Of a DNA stretch of 64,000 nt, positions 43,870 to 51,810 are shown one piece after another. Source of the DNA: Pseudomonadota bacterium (lineage in GTDB: Bacteria; Bdellovibrionota; UBA1018); the NCBI GenBank assembly GCA_027485695.1, contig JAIXQO010000007.1, positions 62,001 to 126,000 on the forward strand. Reading direction: 5' to 3'. Positions within the stretch are counted from its first letter, which is position 1. Every line of letters starts with the position of its first letter. The translations under genes and the position numbers were made by a program. The notes under the pieces are model-generated. The model searched no databases. It was not told the DNA's origin and saw nothing but the letters and a program-made list of their open reading frames with translations.

Positions 43870-44613
43870 TTAGGAACGGGCCTGCAACCCTTGAAACCGA
43901 GCGCGAGCGGCACGGAATTGCCAAACGCGTTTGAGCGCCTCGAGCACAATTCGGCGATTCATTTTCGAGTGGCCAATCTTGCGATCTTCGAAAAGGATCG
44001 GAAACTCTTGAATCCGAAAACCACGCAAAAATGCGCGGTATTTCAGCTCAATCTGAAACGAATAGCCGTCGCTACGAAGCGAGGGATAGTCCACGGCCTC
44101 CAGCACAGCCCTACGCCAGCCGTTGAACCCACCCGTAAAATCTCGGATCGAAGCGCCCAAGATCGTGCGGGAATAAATACTCCCTCCCCGACTTAAGATC
44201 TTACGGCCGATGCCCCAGTTCTTGGTACCGCCACCCTCAACGTAACGAGATCCGATTGCTACGTCGGCCTGAGCGAGTGTTTCGAGCATACGCGGCAAAT
44301 AAGTCGGATGGTGCGAGAAATCTGCATCCATCTCGATCAAGTTCGCGTACTCAGGTTTCTTCATACCCCAGCCGAATCCCGCGACGTAGGCGGTGCCCAG
44401 ACCCATTTTCTTCTCACGGTGCAGGACATATACACGCCCTGGTCGTTCGTGAACGAGTAGATCGGCGAGCGCACCAGTGCCGTCCGGAGATCCATCATCG
44501 ACGATTAGAAGATCGACAGATTCCGGAACCTGGGGAAAAATAGCCTCTACGAGAGGTCGAAGATTTTCGACCTCATTGTAGGTGGGTATAACGATCAGAC
44601 TGCGTGATCCCAT
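43870..44613 (-). CDS. Polyprenol-phosphate mannosyltransferase-like GT2 enzyme
   Basis: About 247 residues, GT2 family of the DPM1 type without membrane segments. VIPTYNEVENL, DDGSPDGT, the metal motif DADFSHHP, GSRYVEGG and DFTGGFNGWRR are in order. It likely transfers a sugar from a nucleotide donor to undecaprenyl phosphate at the cytoplasmic face. Its ATG overlaps the ssb stop by one base (TGATG), so it is translationally coupled to ssb. Confidence 0.9.
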   Translation of the reverse strand: MGSRSLIVIPTYNEVENLRPLVEAIFPQVPESVDLLIVDDGSPDGTGALADLLVHERPGRVYVLHREKKMGLGTAYVAGFGWGMKKPEYANLIEMDADFSHHPTYLPRMLETLAQADVAIGSRYVEGGGTKNWGIGRKILSRGGSIYSRTILGASIRDFTGGFNGWRRAVLEAVDYPSLRSDGYSFQIELKYRAFLRGFRIQEFPILFEDRKIGHSKMNRRIVLEALKRVWQFRAARARFQGLQARS

Positions 44614-45119
44614 CAAAATGGAATATCGTCTTCGGTGAACGAAGGTTCTGGAGCAGCGAACGAGTAGTTACCGCCTCCGCCTTGATCTTGAGGAGCGCCG
44701 CCACCGAAGTTTTGAGCGCTGTTGTTATTGTTGTTCGAGTAGCCACCTGAACGAGGAGCGGACTGGCCACTCTCTGCGCCCGTCTGAGCTCCGCCAGCGC
44801 CCAAGAATTGAACTTGGTCGGCTTTGATCTCAGTCGTGTAGCGAGTTTGATTGTCTTTGTCTTGGTACTGGCGCGTCTGAAGACGGCCTTCGATGTACAC
44901 TTGGCGACCTTTTTGGAGGTACTGCTGGCAGAGTTCAGCGAGCTTGCCCCAAACCACGATCCGATGCCATTCGGTCTTTTCTTGTTTTTGTCCGTTCTTA
45001 TCGGCCCAGCTCTCGGTCGTTGCGATACTGAAGTTCGCAACTGCCGCACCGCTTGGAGTATACCGAGTCTCTGGGTTTTGCCCGAGTCTGCCCACCAGGA
45101 TCACTTTGTTCACTGACAT
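44613..45119 (-). CDS. ssb: Single-stranded DNA-binding protein
   Basis: 168 residues. OB fold with [28 protein letters not shown] start (given here only as recognised), [14 protein letters not shown] and [13 protein letters not shown], then a Gly/Asn/Gln-rich disordered linker and the acidic tip EDDIPF that binds partner proteins. The tip is intact. Follows a membrane zinc-motif protein by 4 bp. Confidence 0.97.
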   Translation of the reverse strand: MSVNKVILVGRLGQNPETRYTPSGAAVANFSIATTESWADKNGQKQEKTEWHRIVVWGKLAELCQQYLQKGRQVYIEGRLQTRQYQDKDNQTRYTTEIKADQVQFLGAGGAQTGAESGQSAPRSGGYSNNNNNSAQNFGGGAPQDQGGGGNYSFAAPEPSFTEDDIPF

Positions 45120-45123
45120 AGAC

Positions 45124-45666
45124 TTAGAGGTCTACGTTCTGGCCTGCCCCTCTGTCAAGGCGTGGGGCGGAGGGTCGGCGAATTTGCTGCGTGCTCGACT
45201 TTGTATTCGGCTTTTGACGAGCGGCATTAGAGCCCGGTTTCGCACCCGAATCTTCTGGAAACGGGATGCCGCGCGCTGCGTAGGCTTCGCGATAGCGAGC
45301 GCGCACGAGCTCTTTGGCCTGATTGCGGTCTTTCATATAAAGAATCGGGTCAAATCCACAAAGGTGACAAACCACTGCTTGCCGGAACTTCAGGCGGTAA
45401 ACCGTTTCAAATGCGATCCAAAAAGGCACAAAGGCCACGATGCCCTTCCAGTCGAATAACGGCCAGGTCGCCAGCATGACGAGCGCGCTCGTCACCGCCA
45501 CTCGGAATAGATATCGTGGTTTCCATGGACTCGGATGAAGCCCAATCGTCCGTTTCGTGTTACAGTAAGCGCAAAAGTAGCTATACGCGCGCGACGTTTT
45601 TTCCTGCCAAAGAGGCTTCTGCTGAAGCAGCCGGTTGAACGAAGGGTCATGGGGTGAAAAATTCAT
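45124..45666 (-). CDS. Membrane protein with two CxxC pairs, unknown
   Basis: About 180 residues. Two CxxC pairs, CAYC at residues 32-35 and CHLC at 100-103, flank two transmembrane segments at about 54-92, so both pairs would face the same side and could together bind zinc. The C-terminal 50 residues are polar and basic. No family recognised. ATG at 45666 is chosen over an upstream TTG. It ends 4 bp before ssb, and divergent from the Rsm22-like gene. Confidence 0.7.
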   Translation of the reverse strand: MNFSPHDPSFNRLLQQKPLWQEKTSRAYSYFCAYCNTKRTIGLHPSPWKPRYLFRVAVTSALVMLATWPLFDWKGIVAFVPFWIAFETVYRLKFRQAVVCHLCGFDPILYMKDRNQAKELVRARYREAYAARGIPFPEDSGAKPGSNAARQKPNTKSSTQQIRRPSAPRLDRGAGQNVDL

Positions 45667-45731
45667 CGACAAGGGCCCTCATACCGCCCAAGCTTTATTT
45701 TATAGCGAATTTATAGAGAGAACAGATAAAG

Positions 45732-47024
45732 ATGAGAGCTGCCGCCGTATTTCACCCGATCTGGAATTGGTTTTTTGACGAATCACTCCCGGTTTACGTC
45801 AAGAATCACTACAGCCCGAACGCTGCATGGAAAGAGCGACCGTTCACTGACGTTGATGCGCGTTTTTTCTTAAAAGGCGTTCGCGAACTCTCGAGTTATT
45901 TCACCGAAGATCGCGATTTTTTCAAACCGGGCTACCTGAACCATGGCAAGTACCGTTCGAGTTACCTCCTCTATTTCCTCCCGCTACAATGCGCGAAATT
46001 CTATCTTCAAATGGCGTCGCGACCAGAAGCGATTGAAGCGATCCTGAAACGCGGCTGCGAAAAGAATCGACTCGCCATTGCTGACATCGGCGCCGGCCCA
46101 GGAACCGCAAGCCTGGCATTCTTGCTCTATGCGCTCGCGCATCATCCAAAACAACTCCCTGAACGCATCGAGCTCACCTGGTTTGACGAAGCAGGCGCCA
46201 TGATGGAAGACGGCGTAAGACTCGTCGAAGATCTTGAACGCCACTTCCGCGCGCTCGAAGGTCGCATCACCATCAAACGCGTGATCGGCGACTGGCGAAA
46301 ACATCGTCTGCTTGCGAGCGAACAATACGACTGGCTCCTGTTCGGAAACATCCTCAACGAAATCAGTCCCAACTCTCCCGAAGGACAACTGCGTTTCGAT
46401 CGCGCGATGAATCTCTGGATGGAAAAATCAGGGGTCGGAGGCGCTCTTTTCATTGAACCTGCCTTTCGAACCAGCGGTCAGTTACTCTCCCAGATTCGCG
46501 ACCAACTCCTCGAAAGAGAAAAAAAGCCCCAGATCATCTCGCCCTGCCTACACTCGGGACGTTGTCCGTTCGCCAGCGGACGCGATTGGTGCCACTTCTC
46601 GGTACTCGCCAAGGTTCCAGGTAAATGGTTCATCTACCTGAGCAAAGGACTCTCGGCCGAGCGCGAGTGGCTGAAGTACTCTCACCTTTGGATCACGTTC
46701 GATGATCGCACTCCGGTGAAAAAGCCGCTTCCAAACGAGAGACTGGTTCTCACGGATTCTCTCATTAAAAATCCAAAAGCCCCGCAACTCTACTTGCTCT
46801 GCGAACCCGAAAAAGCAGGCCGCTTGCAGCTTTCGCCTTCGCAGCCCAAACTCCACCGCGGCGAACACTACATGATGAGATCGGGAGCAGAGCGAGCGGC
46901 GATTACCACCGCTCCACGTCGAGAGCAAAACGACGAAGATTTCCGTGAACGACCAAAATCAGAACGCCCTGAGCGCCGAAACGACGACCGGCGGATGAAA
47001 ATCAAAAAGCGCCCAGGCCGTTGA
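45732..47024 (+). CDS. Rsm22/METTL17-like ribosomal small-subunit methyltransferase family protein
   Basis: 430 residues. A SAM-type motif ADIGAGPGTAS (117-127) is followed by a cysteine cluster, Cys272, Cys278 and Cys287 in the SPCLHSGRCPF...WCHF segment, and Cys357. These four match the Rsm22 family, whose mitochondrial members (METTL17) bind a 4Fe-4S cluster and help assemble the small ribosomal subunit. The last 40 residues are highly charged and basic, suitable for RNA binding. Methyltransferase activity has not been shown clearly in the family, so the role here is a guess at ribosome assembly. Confidence 0.85.
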   Translation: MRAAAVFHPIWNWFFDESLPVYVKNHYSPNAAWKERPFTDVDARFFLKGVRELSSYFTEDRDFFKPGYLNHGKYRSSYLLYFLPLQCAKFYLQMASRPEAIEAILKRGCEKNRLAIADIGAGPGTASLAFLLYALAHHPKQLPERIELTWFDEAGAMMEDGVRLVEDLERHFRALEGRITIKRVIGDWRKHRLLASEQYDWLLFGNILNEISPNSPEGQLRFDRAMNLWMEKSGVGGALFIEPAFRTSGQLLSQIRDQLLEREKKPQIISPCLHSGRCPFASGRDWCHFSVLAKVPGKWFIYLSKGLSAEREWLKYSHLWITFDDRTPVKKPLPNERLVLTDSLIKNPKAPQLYLLCEPEKAGRLQLSPSQPKLHRGEHYMMRSGAERAAITTAPRREQNDEDFRERPKSERPERRNDDRRMKIKKRPGR

Positions 47025-47044
47025 TGAATCGTTTTTGTAGCGAC

Positions 47045-47584
47045 TTACTCCCCGAGAGCATCACTCAACTCTCGAATAGATGATGGGATACGGGAGAAAC
47101 GATCCTCATCGAGCGACAAACCCGTATCACGCGCAATCGTCTCCAACTCGTGATAACAAAGCGCACGAACCGAAGCGAGCACTTGATCCGCTCCAGCACA
47201 TTCGACGAAGAATTCCACAGCCTGTGGTTTGCGACCTGGATGAAGCTCGATGTGCTCAACCAACTGACCGATTCTCTCTGCGGCCATCATAACCGATTGC
47301 GGAGCATGATGTGAATCTTGGTCACCCTCTCCTTGAGCCTGGCCTCGGCGCGGGAGTGCATCGCCCGCACGACGAACTAATATCTGGAGTTCATCGGAAG
47401 CAGATTCTTGCAAGGTTGGTGATGGCGACAAAAGCCGTGCGCCGTTCGAGCTGATATTCACCTGCGGTTGTTCGGAATCGCTCGTCGATGGAACCACCGG
47501 AGTGACGAACTTATTCGGAATCAAAAAAACGACCGACCCCAAAATGATGATAAAAATTGCTACCCGAAGGAGAGTTCTGTTCAT
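47045..47584 (-). CDS. Membrane-anchored/exported protein of unknown function
   Basis: 179 residues with a hydrophobic N-terminal segment (residues 5-22), a Ser/Pro-rich linker and a C-terminal half with two cysteines that is probably helical. Seven bp downstream of the zincin-like gene, same operon. No family recognised. Confidence 0.65.
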   Translation of the reverse strand: MNRTLLRVAIFIIILGSVVFLIPNKFVTPVVPSTSDSEQPQVNISSNGARLLSPSPTLQESASDELQILVRRAGDALPRRGQAQGEGDQDSHHAPQSVMMAAERIGQLVEHIELHPGRKPQAVEFFVECAGADQVLASVRALCYHELETIARDTGLSLDEDRFSRIPSSIRELSDALGE

Positions 47585-47591
47585 TTTCGAC

Positions 47592-48704
47592 TCATTTCTC
47601 CTTAGCTACGAGCATTTCCGGCGCGGGATCTAAAACGCGAGCGACCAAAGGAGCAGGAATCAATAGGTTGGCTAGACCCTTTTTGTAGATCTCCCGAATT
47701 TCGCTGCGACTACTCTCCAATGCTGCCTCGGTGCAGAGTCCATCCTTGAGTGGACCATGTTTCTGATCGAGCTCTTCTTTCTGATAACAGCTAAAAACAT
47801 GCTTACGGCGCGACGTGAGCTTCATCGAGTCTTCGAGAGTAAACCGTGGAGCCACTCGAATGATTCTCGAAGCTGCATCAAGGACAAGCACCTTGAGAAC
47901 AGATTTTTCTATCTTCGAACAATCTCGACACGCAGTGAGCAGGTTCTTGAAAAACTGCGCCCCGATCGTATATGGACCATTCAGGTTGAAATCACACGCA
48001 AAATGCCCCTCGTAGTCGTGCCCTGGCGGGCACGATGAATGACTAAATAGCAAAGATTCGCCATTACCATCAGAATGCCGGGCTTCGTGAAACAAAATGC
48101 CCATTCGATAATACGAAAAAACTACGGACCCTACGGGCAGCGAGGAAGTTTTCGGTCGTACTGCGAACAAGCCTTCGCCCACTTGGACAATTCCGACTCG
48201 GGGGCTTACGACGGACACTTTTTTTTCAAGTCCGGGAATGCTTACGAGGTAAGCGTGATTCACACTGCGTCCGCTACTATAAATGCCACCTCCCACGTTT
48301 TTCATCATGGCCATGATCGATCGAGTGCTCGTATTAGGAATGGGTGGTAAGTATTTCACCAGTGGCACTCCGAGTTTAATCGGTGGATAGATCACTTCGG
48401 TGGGCGATTTGTAGAGGTGATCCCAGACATAAAAATCCTTGGCCACTACGTATTTCACACGACTCTCTAACCACTCCTGGAGAGCGTCGTTCGAGATTTC
48501 TGGAATTCGGAAAAGATCCTTCAGCTTTTCGTCCGAGCGATCCAAGGAAACCCGAGTCAAAGTTTCGAGATCTGCTTCCATTAAGCGTCGCTGTTCTTCT
48601 GGAATATCGGTGGCAAAAAAGATGCTCGAATTCGCAGCACTTGAAACAAGCGAAGCTAGCAAAATAATCGGGACTCGCGCTCCATCCAATCGGCTAAAAA
48701 GCAT
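47592..48704 (-). CDS. Exported protein with HExxH motif, candidate zinc protease
   Basis: 370 residues with a signal peptide-like start. HEARH at 206-210 followed by SDGNG, and a GHDYEGHFACD segment at 228-238, give a set of possible zinc ligands (two His plus a downstream His, Asp or Glu). No known protease family is recognised, so activity is a suggestion. The upstream 80 bp is AT-rich and probably holds its promoter. It precedes the small membrane-anchored gene by 7 bp. Confidence 0.7.
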   Translation of the reverse strand: MLFSRLDGARVPIILLASLVSSAANSSIFFATDIPEEQRRLMEADLETLTRVSLDRSDEKLKDLFRIPEISNDALQEWLESRVKYVVAKDFYVWDHLYKSPTEVIYPPIKLGVPLVKYLPPIPNTSTRSIMAMMKNVGGGIYSSGRSVNHAYLVSIPGLEKKVSVVSPRVGIVQVGEGLFAVRPKTSSLPVGSVVFSYYRMGILFHEARHSDGNGESLLFSHSSCPPGHDYEGHFACDFNLNGPYTIGAQFFKNLLTACRDCSKIEKSVLKVLVLDAASRIIRVAPRFTLEDSMKLTSRRKHVFSCYQKEELDQKHGPLKDGLCTEAALESSRSEIREIYKKGLANLLIPAPLVARVLDPAPEMLVAKEK

Positions 48705-48787
48705 GGGAGAAACTATAACTCATTATTTACATAAATAAATGGTAATAAATCCGTCCAAAAACTAGACGAGTCCCTATTTCCTGAACA

Positions 48788-50044
48788 CTATTTCTTCAAC
48801 AAAAGGGCCCCATAGAAGCCGTCGGTCGAGGGTTCCAGGTGAGGTGCCAAAACCCATTCTTTTACCAGGTTTTCGCGATACGGATCGATCGCGATCGGCC
48901 CCTCTTCGGGCAGCAAGGAGCAAACCGTATAAGTGAGGTATGAACCCGACGGTAGTTTTGCCCACACGTTTGCCAAGAGTTTTTGCTGGGTGGCCCTAAG
49001 GCTGGTCGAATCTTGCTCGGACTTCGTCCAGCGAACTTCCGGATGCCGCTTCAAAAGACCGCTTCCAGAACAAGGTGCATCGATCCAAACCCAATCCCGG
49101 TTCCAATCGATTTCATGCTCCTCATCCAGTACGCGAACTTGCGGAGCCAGACGGCCCACGTTCTGCTTGAGCGACTCACGTCGATTCGCATGAACATCGT
49201 ACGCCTCTACGTCGGCGCCAGTCCAGGCGAGGCCAACGGATTTTCCCCCAGGAGCCGCGCACAAATCGAGTACGCGCGGTTTTGGAAACCGCTTGGATAC
49301 CTCGGCGAAATTCTCTCGAATCAGAATTTGGCTCGAAAGATCTTGGACCAAGAAATCACCGTCTTCTAAGCGAGGACGAAGTTCCGAAAACGTACCGACA
49401 AATTTCAACGCGTCTAGGTCCGCTTGTTCAAAATCTGCGTTCAACTGCAGTTGACGGGCCGGGTTCGTACGTAGATAGATGTCCGGTCGTCCCAACGATG
49501 CTACTGCGAGTTTCGAAACCCACTCCGCACCATATTTGCGTCCCATCGCGCGGATCCAGCCCGACGGTAGAAGTCGTTCAGAAACTTGCGGCGTCGGTTG
49601 CGCCAACCATTTTTTCCACTCGTCGCGGCTCGATACGGCTTTGCGAAGAACTGCGTTCGCGAACTTGGCGACTGGCGCCCCTTCGTCCCGCTTGATGGAT
49701 TCCACGGTTTCATCGACGACACGTTCCGGCGCGATCGAATCCTGAAAGAAAATCCCATAAAGCGCGAGCATCAGCCGGCGGCGAAGTTTTCCGGTCGGAG
49801 GTTTCGCGAGCGCAAGCCCATCAATGACATGCTCCAAGAAGCCCCGAGTACGGCAAACGCCCGAGGTGACCTCCCAAAGCCATGCGATTTCTCGCGGAGA
49901 CATCCCATGGGTTTCCTGATGTAGGCATTCGTCGAGGGCGATTCGGTCCTGAATCGTGCGCGCGAGCACTTTCAGAGCTGCTTCTCGAGGAGGGAACGAT
50001 TGATCTTTTTTCGGGGCGGACTTCGGAGCAGGTGAGGATTTCAA
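48788..50044 (-). CDS. rsmB: 16S rRNA m5C methyltransferase RsmB/Sun-like
   Basis: 418 residues. N-terminal NusB-like helical domain (about 20-140, ending AVLRKAV) and a Rossmann methyltransferase domain with DLCAAPGGKS (SAM site), DAPCSGSGLLKRHPEVRW (motif IV cysteine) and YTVCSLLPEEG (motif VI, the nucleophile; the usual TCS is VCS). RsmB makes m5C967 in E. coli 16S rRNA. The start codon is TTG with AAGGAAG 7 bases upstream. Follows sppA by 53 bp. Confidence 0.92.
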   Translation of the reverse strand: MKSSPAPKSAPKKDQSFPPREAALKVLARTIQDRIALDECLHQETHGMSPREIAWLWEVTSGVCRTRGFLEHVIDGLALAKPPTGKLRRRLMLALYGIFFQDSIAPERVVDETVESIKRDEGAPVAKFANAVLRKAVSSRDEWKKWLAQPTPQVSERLLPSGWIRAMGRKYGAEWVSKLAVASLGRPDIYLRTNPARQLQLNADFEQADLDALKFVGTFSELRPRLEDGDFLVQDLSSQILIRENFAEVSKRFPKPRVLDLCAAPGGKSVGLAWTGADVEAYDVHANRRESLKQNVGRLAPQVRVLDEEHEIDWNRDWVWIDAPCSGSGLLKRHPEVRWTKSEQDSTSLRATQQKLLANVWAKLPSGSYLTYTVCSLLPEEGPIAIDPYRENLVKEWVLAPHLEPSTDGFYGALLLKK

Positions 50045-50097
50045 TGGATACTTCCTTATTTAAAACAATGCGTGAGCCAGACGAATTCCGTTGAGGC

Positions 50098-51069
50098 TCA
50101 GTAGCTGCCCTTCCAGAGCCAATAAATACCCGGCATCCGAGCCTCGGTGACTTGCGGCAGACCCAAGGTCGAACGCAGCGTGGTAGCAACGAAATCCGAG
50201 ATCGGTGAACGACTTTCAGCGTCCTCATCCCGTTCGTTGAATGATTCTTCGAGCATCTCGCGAAACCCTTTTTTACGATCATCCAAGATTTTCTTAGGCT
50301 TGCCCTGAATACCAGCGATTTTTCCGGCTTCCATCACGGCGTCATCCAACGTACCCAAGGCATCGATCATCTTGAGTGCAAGCGCCTGATTGCCCGAGAA
50401 AATCCGGCCGTCAGCGATCTTGGTCACTTCTTCAAGCGGAAGCTTGCGTCCTTCGGCGACCGCTTGCTTGAATTGTAAAAGTACGTCATCGACCATTCCT
50501 TGAAGCAACTCACGTTCTTCGGCCGTCATTTCACGGTATTCGGAACCCGCGTCCTTAAACTTGCCCGTCTTGATGACGTAACGCTTTACCTTGGCCCACT
50601 CGTAGAGTTTTTCGAGGTTCGCGAATTCCATTATGACCCCGATTGATCCCGTGATCGTGCCAGGGTTGGCAAAAACTTTTTTGGCAGCCATCGCGATGTA
50701 AAATCCGCCGCTCGCGGCGACACTCGACATGGAGGCGACAACGGGTTTAGGGAATTTCTTCAGCGCATCGTAGATTTCTTGCGAAGGACCGACGGCGCCC
50801 CCCGGAGAGTTCACGCGAACGACAATCGCTTTCACTTCCTTTGACTCTTCGAAGCGACTCAAGGTCTTCAGGAATTTCTTAGAGTCCATGATCGCACCGT
50901 TGACTTCGATGATGCCAACGCCCTCTTTTTGAAAAAGGGTCTTCTGCACGGACTTGCTCTTGCCCTCAAACCCTTTGGCAAAAAACAGGAATGAACTCGC
51001 CACGAAGGCGAAGAAGAAAAAGAACGAGACACCGCAGATGATCAGGACAGGTTTCCAAGAATTCCGCAT
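50098..51069 (-). CDS. sppA: Signal peptide peptidase SppA
   Basis: About 323 residues, the short single-domain SppA form. N-terminal transmembrane anchor at about 7-30, then the ClpP-like serine protease domain: RVNSPGGAVGPSQEI, the nucleophile in SMSSVAASGGFY and the general-base lysine in the KTGKFKDAGSEYREM segment. It degrades cleaved signal peptides at the inner membrane. ATG at 51069 preferred over a GTG at 51096. Confidence 0.93.
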   Translation of the reverse strand: MRNSWKPVLIICGVSFFFFFAFVASSFLFFAKGFEGKSKSVQKTLFQKEGVGIIEVNGAIMDSKKFLKTLSRFEESKEVKAIVVRVNSPGGAVGPSQEIYDALKKFPKPVVASMSSVAASGGFYIAMAAKKVFANPGTITGSIGVIMEFANLEKLYEWAKVKRYVIKTGKFKDAGSEYREMTAEERELLQGMVDDVLLQFKQAVAEGRKLPLEEVTKIADGRIFSGNQALALKMIDALGTLDDAVMEAGKIAGIQGKPKKILDDRKKGFREMLEESFNERDEDAESRSPISDFVATTLRSTLGLPQVTEARMPGIYWLWKGSY

Positions 51070-51114
51070 ATAGATGTCAGAATATCCTGAAATCACCTTC
51101 TGTGACGAGGGGAT

Positions 51115-51174
51115 TTAAAACGGAACAAGGCCGAGCGAGGAGGTCACCTACCTGCTCGCTCGGCAGAAAGTTCC
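51115..51174 (-). terminator. Terminator after the small exported protein gene
   Basis: On the minus strand GCCGAGCGAG (51164-51155) pairs with CTCGCTCGGC (51139-51130), inside an outer GGAAC/GTTCC pairing, followed by GTTTTAAAT. Weak T-run but strong stem. Confidence 0.65.
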
Positions 51175-51180
51175 TATCGT

Positions 51181-51513
51181 TTACGGAAGTAGGTAAACTG
51201 CGAGAAGAGCGATCTTGGAATTGCAGTAAGCCGTATAGACCGATGACATCTGGTCGGAGGCTTGAACACAGGCTGCTTTGGAGTCCTGGATGATTCGAAC
51301 CAGGCGGCGGTCCTTATTGGTTTGCGCCTGCTTGAGACATTCAGCGACCGCGGACTTGGCCAGTGCCACTAACTGCGTTTCAGATCCGATACCATCGGTG
51401 GTAGTCGCCACGTAAGCTTCGAATTGTTCGGCTTTAGCTTTGCATTCGCTTGCTTGAACGGAGGAACCCATAGCGGTGATCAAAGCGATACAAACGATCA
51501 AATACGTTTTCAT
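51181..51513 (-). CDS. Small exported protein with four cysteines
   Basis: 110 residues with a signal peptide cut near VQASE. The mature part is helical with four cysteines (ECK, AECLK, AACVQ, YCNSK) that could form two disulfides. No family recognised. AAGGAG 9 bases before the ATG. It stands between terminators of rpsA and its own, so it is a single-gene unit with a promoter in the 51514-51640 gap. Confidence 0.75.
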   Translation of the reverse strand: MKTYLIVCIALITAMGSSVQASECKAKAEQFEAYVATTTDGIGSETQLVALAKSAVAECLKQAQTNKDRRLVRIIQDSKAACVQASDQMSSVYTAYCNSKIALLAVYLLP

Positions 51514-51640
51514 AGTGAGACTCCTTAAGCGCGTTAAATACGGGGTAACGTCGCGCGACTTAACATAGGCAGTTAAACCTTCGCACGTACAATATGACTC
51601 AATTGCACCAAAGTGTTTCCCTCATCACACTGATCAAACG

Positions 51641-51672
51641 AAAAAAGCCCGAACTCCAGAGGAGTCCGGGCT
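51641..51672 (-). terminator. Rho-independent terminator after rpsA
   Basis: On the minus strand AGCCCGGACTCC (51672-51661), a 3-base loop, GGAGTTCGGGCT (51657-51646, one G-U pair) and TTTTTT. It lies about 140 bases after the rpsA stop. Confidence 0.88.
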
Positions 51673-51771
51673 GATTCTTTATCTAGAAAAACTCGGTTTG
51701 CTTCACAAACCTCGCGTCCTGCGACATGTCCCGCTCGCTCTCGCTCGGGGAAAGTCTCGGACACACATCGC

Positions 51772-51800
51772 GCGTAACAGGACATTCAGTCCTGTTACGC
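51772..51800. repeat. 12-bp perfect hairpin directly after rpsA
   Basis: GCGTAACAGGAC (51772-51783), 5-base loop, GTCCTGTTACGC (51789-51800). It begins 11 bases after the rpsA stop and has no T-run, so it may protect the 3' end of the message or serve as a protein site, rather than terminate. Confidence 0.7.
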
Positions 51801-51810
51801 CGCGGTTGCG

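Noticed and set aside
51573..51785. 70-codon minus-strand frame after rpsA
   Set aside because: Lies across the rpsA terminator stem and hairpin; no start site or family features.
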